Shown here: one piece after another, positions 8,189 to 16,400 of the stretch
How the letters are laid out: each line of letters starts with the position of its first letter
Numbering within the stretch: position 1 is the first letter of the stretch
NCBI GenBank assembly: GCA_964614415.1
Contig: CAZTLE010000086.1
Coordinates: 1-16,464, forward strand
Direction: 5' to 3'
Source: CAZTLE01 sp964614415
Lineage (GTDB): Bacteria; Bacteroidota; Bacteroidia; Flavobacteriales; Flavobacteriaceae
DNA: 16,464 bases
Made by a program: the position numbers and the translations under genes
The notes under the pieces: model-generated
Databases searched by the model: none
What the model was told of the DNA's origin: nothing
Seen by the model: the letters and a program-made list of their open reading frames with translations, nothing else

Positions 8189-9301
8189 CTAGTCCGGTAA
8201 TCCGTTTTCGTTGAGATAATTCTGAAGTGCCTCTGCGACCACTTCGTTGCCTCTGGGTGTCCAGTGTTGTTCTTCCCGGTTGTACAGCAATTCCTCTTTT
8301 ACAGATTCTGAAGACAGATAGGGAAGGAGATCGATCATCATTAAACCGTTTTGATGTCCAAACTCCATGAGTCGGTCATTGGGCAGGGAAGGGTCGTAGC
8401 TGTCGCCTGCTTCGGGTGCTACGGCGAGAATCTCTTGCCATAAGGACTCATACACCTGGAACTGTGAGGGAGCCAACGCGAATACGATTGGGACACCTTG
8501 TCTTTTTCCGAATCTGTCAACTTCCAGTAATAGTTGTTCCATGATCGCATACATTTCCAGCGTTTCGGGTGATGGTTCTTTTTTGCACAAATACAGTTCC
8601 GGTGGTGTGTAGGCACGGGCAAACCCTTCTTGCGATGTGGCGCTTTTCATATTGCGAATCCTCCGACTTGCAAACTCATAAAGGTGAAGCTTACGATACC
8701 AGGACTTTTTTGGTTGCGCAATGGCTTCCGAAGGTTCGGAAAGTGGGTTAAAAACCAGCTTCGATCCATCTGTCGAAAGTGAAGCCGTAGGCCTGGGGTA
8801 CAACCACTGACTTCCCCTTAGGTTGTCAGTAAAATCATTCCGGATAAATACAGTGAATATTACAAGGTCAGGTTTCATTTGCGGCAGCCATTCCTGAAGC
8901 ACCCCAAATTCCTGAACCGTACCATATCCGTTTACTCCGAAGTTCATCACTTCAACAGAGGGCAGGTTGTTTTCCAGGACTTCAGTAAAAACCTCATTCT
9001 TTTCCACGGCAATATTGCTTACGAAAGAATCGCCCAGTACCATAATCTTTTTGGCACTGGAATTTGTACCGGGATCGTCGTCCCGAAACCCGATCGAGTT
9101 GGTAGTAATATAGTGGTCGTCCACGCCGGGATATATGATCATACCTTTCTTTTCCGGAATAAAGGTCCAACCCAGTTCATCATCGGCTTTAAACATGGCG
9201 TCATGAGCTGTGATCTGCGGAAAGAAAAGCCTCAGGATAATTTCAATAACGAGTAGCGTCACCAGCAAAGAAGCCAGTGAGAGCAGTAGGTTTTTTGGCA
9301 T
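8189..9301 (-). CDS. Membrane-anchored SGNH/GDSL hydrolase
   Basis: The protein has 370 residues from ATG at 9301. A TTG at 9334 would add 11 residues, but a promoter candidate lies across that region and the ATG start places the hydrophobic anchor (KNLLLSLASLLVTLLVIEI) at the N-terminus. SGNH blocks: VLGDSF with Ser92, NFGVNGYGT with Gly122, FIRNDFTDN with Asn155, and EEQHWTPRGN with His346. The acidic residue that normally sits two or three before the His is Glu here rather than Asp. Such enzymes remove or transfer O-acyl groups; an N-terminal anchor would hold the domain in the periplasm. SGNH genes often accompany carbamoyltransferase-DUF5989-SxtJ sets, here on the opposite strand. The substrate is probably the glycan made by the locus (inference). 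Confidence 0.85.
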   Translation of the reverse strand: MPKNLLLSLASLLVTLLVIEIILRLFFPQITAHDAMFKADDELGWTFIPEKKGMIIYPGVDDHYITTNSIGFRDDDPGTNSSAKKIMVLGDSFVSNIAVEKNEVFTEVLENNLPSVEVMNFGVNGYGTVQEFGVLQEWLPQMKPDLVIFTVFIRNDFTDNLRGSQWLYPRPTASLSTDGSKLVFNPLSEPSEAIAQPKKSWYRKLHLYEFASRRIRNMKSATSQEGFARAYTPPELYLCKKEPSPETLEMYAIMEQLLLEVDRFGKRQGVPIVFALAPSQFQVYESLWQEILAVAPEAGDSYDPSLPNDRLMEFGHQNGLMMIDLLPYLSSESVKEELLYNREEQHWTPRGNEVVAEALQNYLNENGLPD

Positions 9302-9305
9302 GACC

Positions 9306-9335
9306 GAAAAATACGAAAACCTGTACGCATTCAAA
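9306..9335 (-). promoter_or_regulatory. Candidate Bacteroidota promoter of the SGNH gene
   Basis: Read on the minus strand, TTTG (9335-9332) is followed after 18 bases by TATTTTTC (9313-9306). This matches seven of eight bases of TAnnTTTG with an accepted spacing. The -7 element ends only four bases before the ATG at 9301, so transcription would begin at or next to the start codon, giving a leaderless message. The match is short and may be chance in AT-rich DNA. Confidence 0.4.
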
Positions 9336-9408
9336 AGCCCGAAACATCCTCTATATTTTAGGATTTCGATTAGGAAAATTGGACCTTTGATTGTTTTCTT
9401 AACAAGAG

Positions 9409-10179
9409 GTGAAGCTAAAGAACATTGTTATTGTAGGATATCCCAAAAGTGGAACGACCTGGGTGGCCCGTCTTGTGGCTGACCTGGTTGACTGCCCCCT
9501 TAACGGAGACTGGACTTTTGACGAAGAGAACGCTCCCTTCGCTGTTGGAAAAGAGAGAGATTCTTCATACCGATGCTACAAATCGCATCACATGGTGGCA
9601 GACAAAGCGATGACTCGTGGTGATATTTACAAGATATTATATGTTGTGCGCGATCCCAGGGACGTCGTAGTTTCGGGAGCACACTATTTTGGCTTCCTAC
9701 CCCAGGGACTTGGTTTTCTTCGGGGTGCCTCATGGGGTGGTCTGGGACGTTTGTTTCGGAAGATTGCATTTAGACTGGTCTCCATGGAGAACAAAAAGAA
9801 GCAAATGATCCGCGCCACATTGTACGGTGATGCTCAGGTGGATCCGTGGTTGCGATATTCCTGGGAGGAACATGTATCCGGATACCGGGAATCAGATGCA
9901 TTTGTGATAAAGTATGAGGACTTATTGATAGACGCTAAGAATCAAGGCGCCAGAATTATGGAATTTCTTGAGATTCAGGTAAGTGATGGTCATTTGACGG
10001 GCGTGTGTGCTAAGCATGACTTCAGCGCTCAAAAGAAGGCTTCCGGGGCGGATCCGTACTTTAAGAAGTTATTGAGGTCAGGTCGTGCCGGAGGTTGGAG
10101 GGAGTTTTTGTCCGAATCCGAGCAAGAACTTTTCAGAAAAACATTAGAGTCGTCCAATAATCTCTATGATTTTACGTAG
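9409..10179 (+). CDS. PAPS-dependent sulfotransferase (Sulfotransfer_1 type)
   Basis: The protein has 256 residues. The start is GTG at 9409: an in-frame TAA at 9400 excludes anything further upstream, and the first in-frame ATG is after the essential phosphate-binding loop. That loop is PKSGTTW (12-18), which binds the 5'-phosphosulfate of PAPS. KSHH (58-61) places a His at the site of the catalytic base (KTHLP in SULT enzymes). RDPRDVVVS (81-89) forms the 3'-phosphate site, and GRAGGWREF (225-233) matches the C-terminal GxxGDWKNxF motif. The enzyme transfers sulfate to a hydroxyl or amine of a sugar, lipid or small molecule in the cytoplasm. The radical SAM gene begins 12 bases downstream, so they are likely co-transcribed. 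The acceptor is unknown. Confidence 0.92.
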   Translation: MKLKNIVIVGYPKSGTTWVARLVADLVDCPLNGDWTFDEENAPFAVGKERDSSYRCYKSHHMVADKAMTRGDIYKILYVVRDPRDVVVSGAHYFGFLPQGLGFLRGASWGGLGRLFRKIAFRLVSMENKKKQMIRATLYGDAQVDPWLRYSWEEHVSGYRESDAFVIKYEDLLIDAKNQGARIMEFLEIQVSDGHLTGVCAKHDFSAQKKASGADPYFKKLLRSGRAGGWREFLSESEQELFRKTLESSNNLYDFT

Positions 10180-10191
10180 TTTTCAGTAGTT

Positions 10192-11715
10192 ATGGGAAAG
10201 AACAAGATCGTTTTATTTAATCCGAGAAGTGCCAATGCCAAACACCGCATTCCTAACTCCATTCTGCAGGTAGGAGCGGCCATTTATGGCAAGCACGATT
10301 TTGTTTTTGTCGACGGCAATTTGGAACGCGATCCCTGGAAGAAGATTGACAGTTATTTTGCCACAGGCGAGTTCAAATATTTTTGTAGCACGGTAATGCC
10401 TGGTCCGCAGCTTAAACAGGCAATCCCTATTACCCGCGACATTAAAAAGAGTTACCCGGACGCCATAACTATTTGGGGTGGTTATTTTGCCTCCAATCAA
10501 TATAAGGTTTCCATTGAGGCGCCATTTGTAGATTTCATAGTGAACGGACCAGGTGATGTAGCTTTTCCGGCACTTATTGAAGCCCTGGAGACTGGGAATA
10601 CGGAGGAGATACCGAACATTAAGAACCTGATTTTCCTCAATGATGAAGGCGAATTGGTCATGACCCCAAAAGAGAAGTTATTGGATCAGGACAGTTTGCC
10701 CAAACTACCGTACACATATCTCAACGAATTCTACGAGTTGCATCATTACCTGGGAAAAACTTTTCTGGGAGAACGCACTTTTGCATATCATTCCAGTTTA
10801 GGTTGCCCTTTTACCTGTTCTTTCTGTGCGGTGGTTCCTATTTATGAAGGCAGGTGGAAGGCCAAATCGGCCGAAACCGTGTATCGCGATGTCAAGTATT
10901 TTAAGGACACCTATAATATTGATGCGATTGAGTTTCACGACAACAACTTCTTTACCTCGCGGAAGCGGGTGGTAGCGTTCTCGGAACTTATCTTGAACGA
11001 CGGTATTACCTGGTGGGGAGAAGGCCGTATCGATACCATTAACAAATACAGCGATGAGGATTTGAGGCTAATGCGCAAGGCGGGGTGTAAAATGATCTTC
11101 TTCGGCGCGGAGACCGGAAACGATGAAATCCTGAAGCAGATGAATAAGGGCGGGACCCAAACAGGACAGCAGATCAAAGAGTTTGCAGCGCGCCTTCGTC
11201 CTATTGGTATCATTCCCGAGTTCTCCTTTGTGCTCGGAATGCCGGCCGAAACACCTGAAAAGGTGATGACTCAGATCAATGCTGATATCAAGTTCATTAA
11301 AGAAATCAAGGAAATTAATCCCGATTCGGAGATTATCATATACCTGTACAGCCCTGTGGCGACGGAAGGTTCAGAACTCTATGAGCAGATTCAGGCGGCA
11401 GGGTTTAGCTTCCCCAAGAAGCTGGAAGATTGGTTGTCACCCTCCTGGGAAAAGTTTGATCTTCGGAAGAATCCGCTAACGCCCTGGCTTACTCCTGCCA
11501 TGGTCGACAAGATTCAGAACTTTGAAACCGTACTTAACGGGTACTACCCAACCGTATCGGATTTCCGCGTAAAAGGGGTTAAGAAAAAACTGCTGCGTTC
11601 GGTCTCTGCGTTTCGATACAAAAACGACATTTATAAATTCCCTTATGAGATCAAGGTGCTTCACAAGATATGGAAGTACCGTCAGCCGGAGATCCAGGGA
11701 TTCTATTCAGAGTAA
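10192..11715 (+). CDS. Radical SAM enzyme with N-terminal B12-binding-type domain
   Basis: The protein has 507 residues in three parts. Residues ~5-150 look like a cobalamin-binding Rossmann domain: IVLFNPRS at the start, TIWGGYFAS, and GPGDVAFPALIEAL in the place of the usual GEGE segment; no DxHxxG motif is visible, as in many class B members. The radical SAM core holds CPFTCSFC with Cys205, Cys209 and Cys212 binding a [4Fe-4S] cluster. It continues through IEFHDNNFF, FGAETGNDEIL and FVLGMPAETPE. A ~110-residue C-terminal region follows. Relatives perform radical methylation of unactivated carbon or phosphorus, or other rearrangements. The substrate cannot be told. The downstream methyltransferase overlaps by one base (TAATG). 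Confidence 0.9.
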   Translation: MGKNKIVLFNPRSANAKHRIPNSILQVGAAIYGKHDFVFVDGNLERDPWKKIDSYFATGEFKYFCSTVMPGPQLKQAIPITRDIKKSYPDAITIWGGYFASNQYKVSIEAPFVDFIVNGPGDVAFPALIEALETGNTEEIPNIKNLIFLNDEGELVMTPKEKLLDQDSLPKLPYTYLNEFYELHHYLGKTFLGERTFAYHSSLGCPFTCSFCAVVPIYEGRWKAKSAETVYRDVKYFKDTYNIDAIEFHDNNFFTSRKRVVAFSELILNDGITWWGEGRIDTINKYSDEDLRLMRKAGCKMIFFGAETGNDEILKQMNKGGTQTGQQIKEFAARLRPIGIIPEFSFVLGMPAETPEKVMTQINADIKFIKEIKEINPDSEIIIYLYSPVATEGSELYEQIQAAGFSFPKKLEDWLSPSWEKFDLRKNPLTPWLTPAMVDKIQNFETVLNGYYPTVSDFRVKGVKKKLLRSVSAFRYKNDIYKFPYEIKVLHKIWKYRQPEIQGFYSE

Positions 11716-12386
11716 TGTCCGGTTTACGTTCCTTATTAAAAAGAGTGTTCTCTCCCTTTCTACAGGCAGGGTTGAAACGTTACTACCGTAAACCGCGACC
11801 CTATACGTACGATGGCATCAAAGTCATTGTTCATCCGGATGTTTTTCCGCCGCATTTGACGCTTAGTACCAAGATTCTCCTGGACTTTGTAGAGACCCTA
11901 CCTCTGGAGAATAGGCGTTTCCTGGAATTAGGATGTGGCAGTGGGATTATATCCCTTTTGGCAGCCAGAAATGGAGCACTGACGACGGCGTCCGACATCA
12001 ACGAAACTGCGCTGGACTATCTTCGCGCGGCCGCTGAGGAGAACAATCTGAAAGTGAATTGTGTGTTATCCGATCTCTTTACGGATATTGAGGAGCCCTA
12101 TTTTGATTACATAGTTATTAATCCGCCTTATTACCCCAAAAAGCCCGAATCCGTTAAGGAGCAGGCGTGGTTCTGCGGAGAGAATTTCGAATACTTCGAG
12201 AAGCTCTTTACGCAACTTCCTGAATACTTAAATGCTGAAAATCAAACATTCATGATCCTTTCGGAAGACTGTGATGTAGGGCAGATATCGAATATTGCCA
12301 CAAAGAATGATGTCTCACTTGTGGTAGAGCGTACCATGACCCGATGGGGTGAGCGTAACACGATCTTCAGGCTTGTATCCGGATAG
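11715..12386 (+). CDS. SAM-dependent methyltransferase with NPPY motif (MTS/HemK-like)
   Basis: The protein has 223 residues from ATG 11715, chosen over the in-frame ATG at 11670 because it overlaps the radical SAM stop by one base. Class I Rossmann motifs: FLELGCGSG (69-77) binds SAM, SDIN (93-96) carries the acidic residue for the ribose hydroxyls, and VINPPYY (134-140) is the NPPY catalytic motif. NPPY is typical of enzymes that methylate nitrogen of glutamine or of adenine/guanine bases (PrmC, RsmC, HemK2). The spacing and small size resemble the MTS domain family. No DNA or RNA recognition domain is seen. Its place behind a sulfotransferase and a radical SAM enzyme suggests a metabolite or glycan substrate, but a housekeeping PrmC-like role cannot be ruled out. 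Confidence 0.85.
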   Translation: MSGLRSLLKRVFSPFLQAGLKRYYRKPRPYTYDGIKVIVHPDVFPPHLTLSTKILLDFVETLPLENRRFLELGCGSGIISLLAARNGALTTASDINETALDYLRAAAEENNLKVNCVLSDLFTDIEEPYFDYIVINPPYYPKKPESVKEQAWFCGENFEYFEKLFTQLPEYLNAENQTFMILSEDCDVGQISNIATKNDVSLVVERTMTRWGERNTIFRLVSG

Positions 12387-12416
12387 CCAGTCAAACACGG
12401 CACTCAATGTAGATGT

Positions 12417-12446
12417 TTTGAAAATTCACAGGATCGCATATTTTTG
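12417..12446 (+). promoter_or_regulatory. Bacteroidota-type promoter of the DUF6090-like gene
   Basis: TTTG at 12417-12420 and TATTTTTG at 12439-12446 are separated by 18 bases. The second matches TAnnTTTG, the Bacteroidota -7 element, at every fixed position. It leaves a leader of about 30 bases before the ATG at 12482. This is the best promoter match found in the window. Confidence 0.6.
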
Positions 12447-12481
12447 TGTTGAATTGCCAAGTACCTTAGAAAGAAACAGCT

Positions 12482-13180
12482 ATGACTCAGAAGAAATTCA
12501 GTAACTACCTGTCCTACGCTTTTGGAGAGGTCATCCTTGTTATCGTTGGAATACTTATTGCCCTGCAAATCGGAAAATGGGCAGAAGGTGTCAAAAAATC
12601 AGAACAGGAGCAGGTGCTTCTTTCCAATTTACTTACGGACCTTAAGAAAGACAAGGAGGTCCTCGATAGCTTAACGGCCCATGTGGATCGGCTGTCTCAA
12701 CGACTGGTTTCGGTGGCCTACGCCAGGAATGTAAATGATATCCTGGAGTATATAGAGTCGGCACGGTATGACTTTGCTTTTCAGGCGCATAACGGGACTT
12801 TCGAAGAGGCCAAATCCATTGGTTCTATGGGACTTATTAAGAACAACGTACTTCGTAACAATACCTTCCAATACTACCTTGCGCTGGAGCGTAATCGGTT
12901 TCTCAACGAGACTAGCGCCTTTAAATACAACCACGAGTTCACGACGCGCCAAATTGATGAAAAGGTACTGGCATCGAAGAACTATTTTGATAAGTTGGGG
13001 ATTCCTTCCAGACTTCCGGAATTGAACCTGGAGGAGTTGCTAAGCGATAAGGAACTTGTTGGTTCTATTCTAAACAGAATCCGAATTCTGAATAGCCAGG
13101 TTAGCGGCTGGAGGGCTATTAATGAGCAGGCCGGTGAACTTATCAGTGCTATTGAGACTGAACAAGGATCGGAAGAATAA
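12482..13180 (+). CDS. DUF6090-like membrane protein
   Basis: The protein has 232 residues. It starts with KFSNYLSYAFGEVILVIVG and then ILIALQIGKWAE, the N-terminal signature of the DUF6090 family: a short cytoplasmic start, one membrane helix (about 14-31) and a conserved QxxxW exit. The rest (residues ~40-232) is charged and predicted helical, with possible coiled coil at 37-75, and would lie on the far side of the membrane. Family function is unknown. The family is common in flavobacteria, often in several copies per genome. It has its own promoter candidate and more than 90 bases on both sides, so it appears monocistronic and unrelated to the decoration genes. Confidence 0.85.
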   Translation: MTQKKFSNYLSYAFGEVILVIVGILIALQIGKWAEGVKKSEQEQVLLSNLLTDLKKDKEVLDSLTAHVDRLSQRLVSVAYARNVNDILEYIESARYDFAFQAHNGTFEEAKSIGSMGLIKNNVLRNNTFQYYLALERNRFLNETSAFKYNHEFTTRQIDEKVLASKNYFDKLGIPSRLPELNLEELLSDKELVGSILNRIRILNSQVSGWRAINEQAGELISAIETEQGSEE

Positions 13181-13278
13181 AAACCCGGTTATCCTGTAAG
13201 AAATGCTTTCTTCTTCCAAAACCGACTCGCACTGATAAGACAAAAATCAGCTGCGAATCTGATAATTTGACCCCTGTA

Positions 13279-13300
13279 AAAATTCTAATTTCTGAATTTT
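13279..13300 (+). repeat. Short AT-rich inverted repeat between DUF6090-like gene and gltB
   Basis: AAAATTC (13279-13285) and GAATTTT (13294-13300) form a perfect 7-base stem around an 8-base loop. It lies about 100 bases after the upstream stop and about 45 bases before the gltB promoter candidate. There is no GC-rich stem and no T run after it, so it is a poor terminator; it could be an operator or chance. Another weak hairpin (CTGAT-ATCAG) lies just upstream near 13230-13255. Confidence 0.3.
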
Positions 13301-13342
13301 AGATACCTGAAATTAACAATCTCGTAAATATTCTTCTCAACC

Positions 13343-13373
13343 ATTGTTATATCATTAATGGTGCGTACATTGG
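13343..13373 (+). promoter_or_regulatory. Candidate promoter of gltB
   Basis: ATTG at 13343-13346 and TACATTGG at 13366-13373 are separated by 19 bases. The second matches TAnnTTTG with one mismatch. The element ends 28 bases before the gltB ATG, a normal leader length. The 221-base gap between genes contains no other better site. Confidence 0.4.
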
Positions 13374-13401
13374 AAGCTTTTGTTGACAAAATCGACCTAA
13401 A

Positions 13402-16400
13402 ATGTTGCGTAAACAAGGACTTTATTTACCCGAATTCGAGCACGATAATTGTGGCGCGGGATTTATATGTAGCCTGACCGGAAATCGATCTAACGAGATC
13501 ATTCACAAGGCGCTGGAGATACTGGTAAAACTGGAACACAGAGGTGCGGTGAGCGCCGATGGCAAAACAGGTGATGGAGCCGGTATACTCATTGATATTC
13601 CGCACAAATTCTTTGAATCCGAATGTGAATTCGAATTACCGGAAGTAGGAGCTTATGCGGTAAGCAATGTGTTTTTACCCAAAAAAGACAATCAGCGTAA
13701 GTACTGCATGGATGTGTTGGAGGAACAGATATTAGTCCAGGGACTCTCACTTATCGGATGGCGGGACGTTCCCATTGATAGCTCCGGCCTTGGAGACATA
13801 GCCAGACAATCTGAACCCTTCGTGAAGCAGGTGTTCATTGGAAAAGGAGATATCACTCTATCGGATTTTGATTTTATGCGGAAGTTGTTCGCAGCACGAA
13901 AGATAGCCGAGCATAACATCTATAACTCGAAACTTTCGGAAGCGCGATATTTCTACCTTCCAAGCCTGTCGACCAAAACGATCATCTATAAAGGGCTACT
14001 AAAACCTGAAGACATAGGTGACTACTACAAAGACCTTAAGAACCCCGTACTGGATGCAAAGTTAGCGTTGGTCCATCAGCGATTTTCAACAAATACGTTT
14101 CCAACCTGGGATCTGGCGCAGCCTTTCCGCTATATGTGTCACAACGGTGAGATCAATACCCGGCGGGGCAACGTATCGCGTATGTTCTCACGGGAGGAGT
14201 TAATGAAGAACTATTTCTTCGGAAGTGATCTGGAACACATTCTGCCGGTAGTGTTACCCGGTAAGTCCGATTCAGCACAAATGGACATGGTGGTTGAAAT
14301 GTTACTAATGACAGGGCGATCCCTTCCTGAGATTATGATGATGTTGGTGCCCGAGGCCTGGGAAAAGAACGATGATATGTCGTCGGAGAAGAAGGCCTTT
14401 TATGAGTTCAACTCCTGTCTTATGGAGCCCTGGGATGGTCCTGCCTCAATACCTTTTACAGATGGTTCTTACATTGGTGCCGTATTGGACAGAAACGGCC
14501 TGCGTCCTTCGCGATATACTGTCACTCTTGACGGATATGTGATCATNNNNNNNNNNNNNNNNNNNNNNNNNNNNTGATCCTGCCAATGTCGAACGACATG
14601 GTCGACTGGAACCGGGTAAGATGTTTTTGGTAGATATGGATGAGGGCCGCATCATCAACGATGAGGAGATAAAGAACCGAATAACTAGCGCCCGGCCTTA
14701 TGAGAAATGGCTCAATGAAAACCTAATACACTTAAAGGATATCCAGTATCGCAAGGCTCCCGAAGAACATGAAGAAGAACCGCTGGCAACGCGCAAAACG
14801 GTTTTCGGGTATACACAGGAGGACCTGGAGACTATCATCAAGCCCATGGCACGTGACGCCAAAGAACCAATTGGCTCCATGGGTAATGACACCCCTATAG
14901 CTGTTTTATCGGAAAGGCCACAGCTTATATACAATTACTTCAAACAATTGTTCGCTCAGGTTACGAATCCACCGTTAGATGGAATCCGTGAGGAATTGAT
15001 CACTGATATCAGCCTTACGCTAGGCTCGGATACCAATATTTTTGAGATCAATGAGTCTCATTGTCGGAAGCTGAAGATCCAGAACCCGGTAATCTCAAAA
15101 CTCGATTTGGATAAGATCAAGAATAATAGTGTCTCCCATGGCCTGAATGTCATTTCGATTCCTATGTTGTATGACGTCGACAAAGGCGTTAACGGATTGG
15201 ATGCTGCTTTAAAACATCTGGTTGATGCTGCCACCCTTGCTGTGGATGAAGGGGCCAATATTATTATCCTTTCGGACAGGGGAATGAACACCTCCAGGGC
15301 ACCCATACCGGCCTTGTTAGCCTGTTCCAACGTGAACCACGGCCTTCACCGAAATGGTAAACGCTCCAAAGTGAGTTTGATTATCGAATCAGCAGAACCA
15401 CGTGAAGTACATCATTTTGCGCTCTTATTCGGGTACGGTGCCAGCGCCATCAATCCTTATATGGTTAACGAGATCATTAACAGGCAGATCGAGGAAGGCG
15501 ACCTGGAAGCTATTCCGGCCATTGAGGCTATAAAGAACTATAACAAAGCTGTTGGAAAAGGAGTACTGAAGGTGATGAATAAGATCGGTATTTCTACGCT
15601 TAACTCATATCGGGGTTCCCAGCTATTCGAATGTGTTGGACTAAATAGCAAGGTAATCGATACCTACTTTCCAAACACCCCCTCAAGAATCCAGGGAATC
15701 GGACTCCGTGAAATAGAAAAAGAGATTGCTTCCCGTCATCAAAAAGCATACAAAGAGATAAAAATAACCGCCAACCTTGAAACAGAGATAGGCGGTCAGT
15801 ATCGATGGCGCAGGAACGGTGAAAGGCATGGTTTTAATCCCCTTACGGTGGCCAAGCTGCAGGAGTCGGTGCGATCCAACAATATAAACACATACAAAGA
15901 ATACGCTGAACGTGTAAATGAGCAATCACGGGAATTGATGACCCTTAGGGGACTTTTTGAATTTGACAACCTGGATCCCATTCCTTTGGACGAAGTGGAG
16001 CCATGGACGGAGATCGTTAAACGCTTCAAGACCGGCGCCATGTCTTATGGGTCCATTAGTAAAGAAGCTCATGAAAACCTGGCGATTGCCATGAATCGCA
16101 TAGGGGGAAAAAGTAATTCCGGAGAAGGAGGGGAGGACCAGGAGCGCTTTTATAAGGACCCGGATGGTGACTGGAGGAACAGTGCGATTAAACAGGTAGC
16201 GTCCGGACGCTTTGGGGTGACGTCCAATTATCTCACCAATGCTTCCGAGATTCAGATCAAAATGGCACAAGGGGCGAAGCCTGGAGAAGGAGGGCAATTA
16301 CCAGGGCCGAAAGTAAATCCGGCTATCGCCAGAACGAGGAACTCAACCCCCTATGTGGGTTTGATCTCTCCGCCACCGCATCACGATATCTATTCCATCG

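Noticed and set aside
8879..9256. 125-codon open frame on the plus strand opposite the SGNH gene
   Set aside because: It is antisense to the Ser and Asn blocks of the hydrolase and shows no domain pattern.
9352..9359. TATATTTT as a -7 element for the sulfotransferase gene
   Set aside because: No TTG-like -33 element lies at the right distance, so the match is not better than chance in this AT-rich gap; the true promoter was not found.
5764..10179. A saxitoxin biosynthesis cluster
   Set aside because: A carbamoyltransferase, an SxtJ-like protein and a sulfotransferase are shared, but no sxtA-like polyketide synthase, amidinotransferase or Rieske oxygenase is in the window, and the neighbours are glycan genes.
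13230..13260. Rho-independent terminator after the DUF6090-like gene
   Set aside because: The CTGAT/ATCAG stem is short, has a bulge when extended and is not followed by a T run.
14575..14577. Premature stop codon in gltB
   Set aside because: The TGA appears only when the upstream frame is carried through a gap of uncertain length; the other frame continues with conserved GltB sequence.
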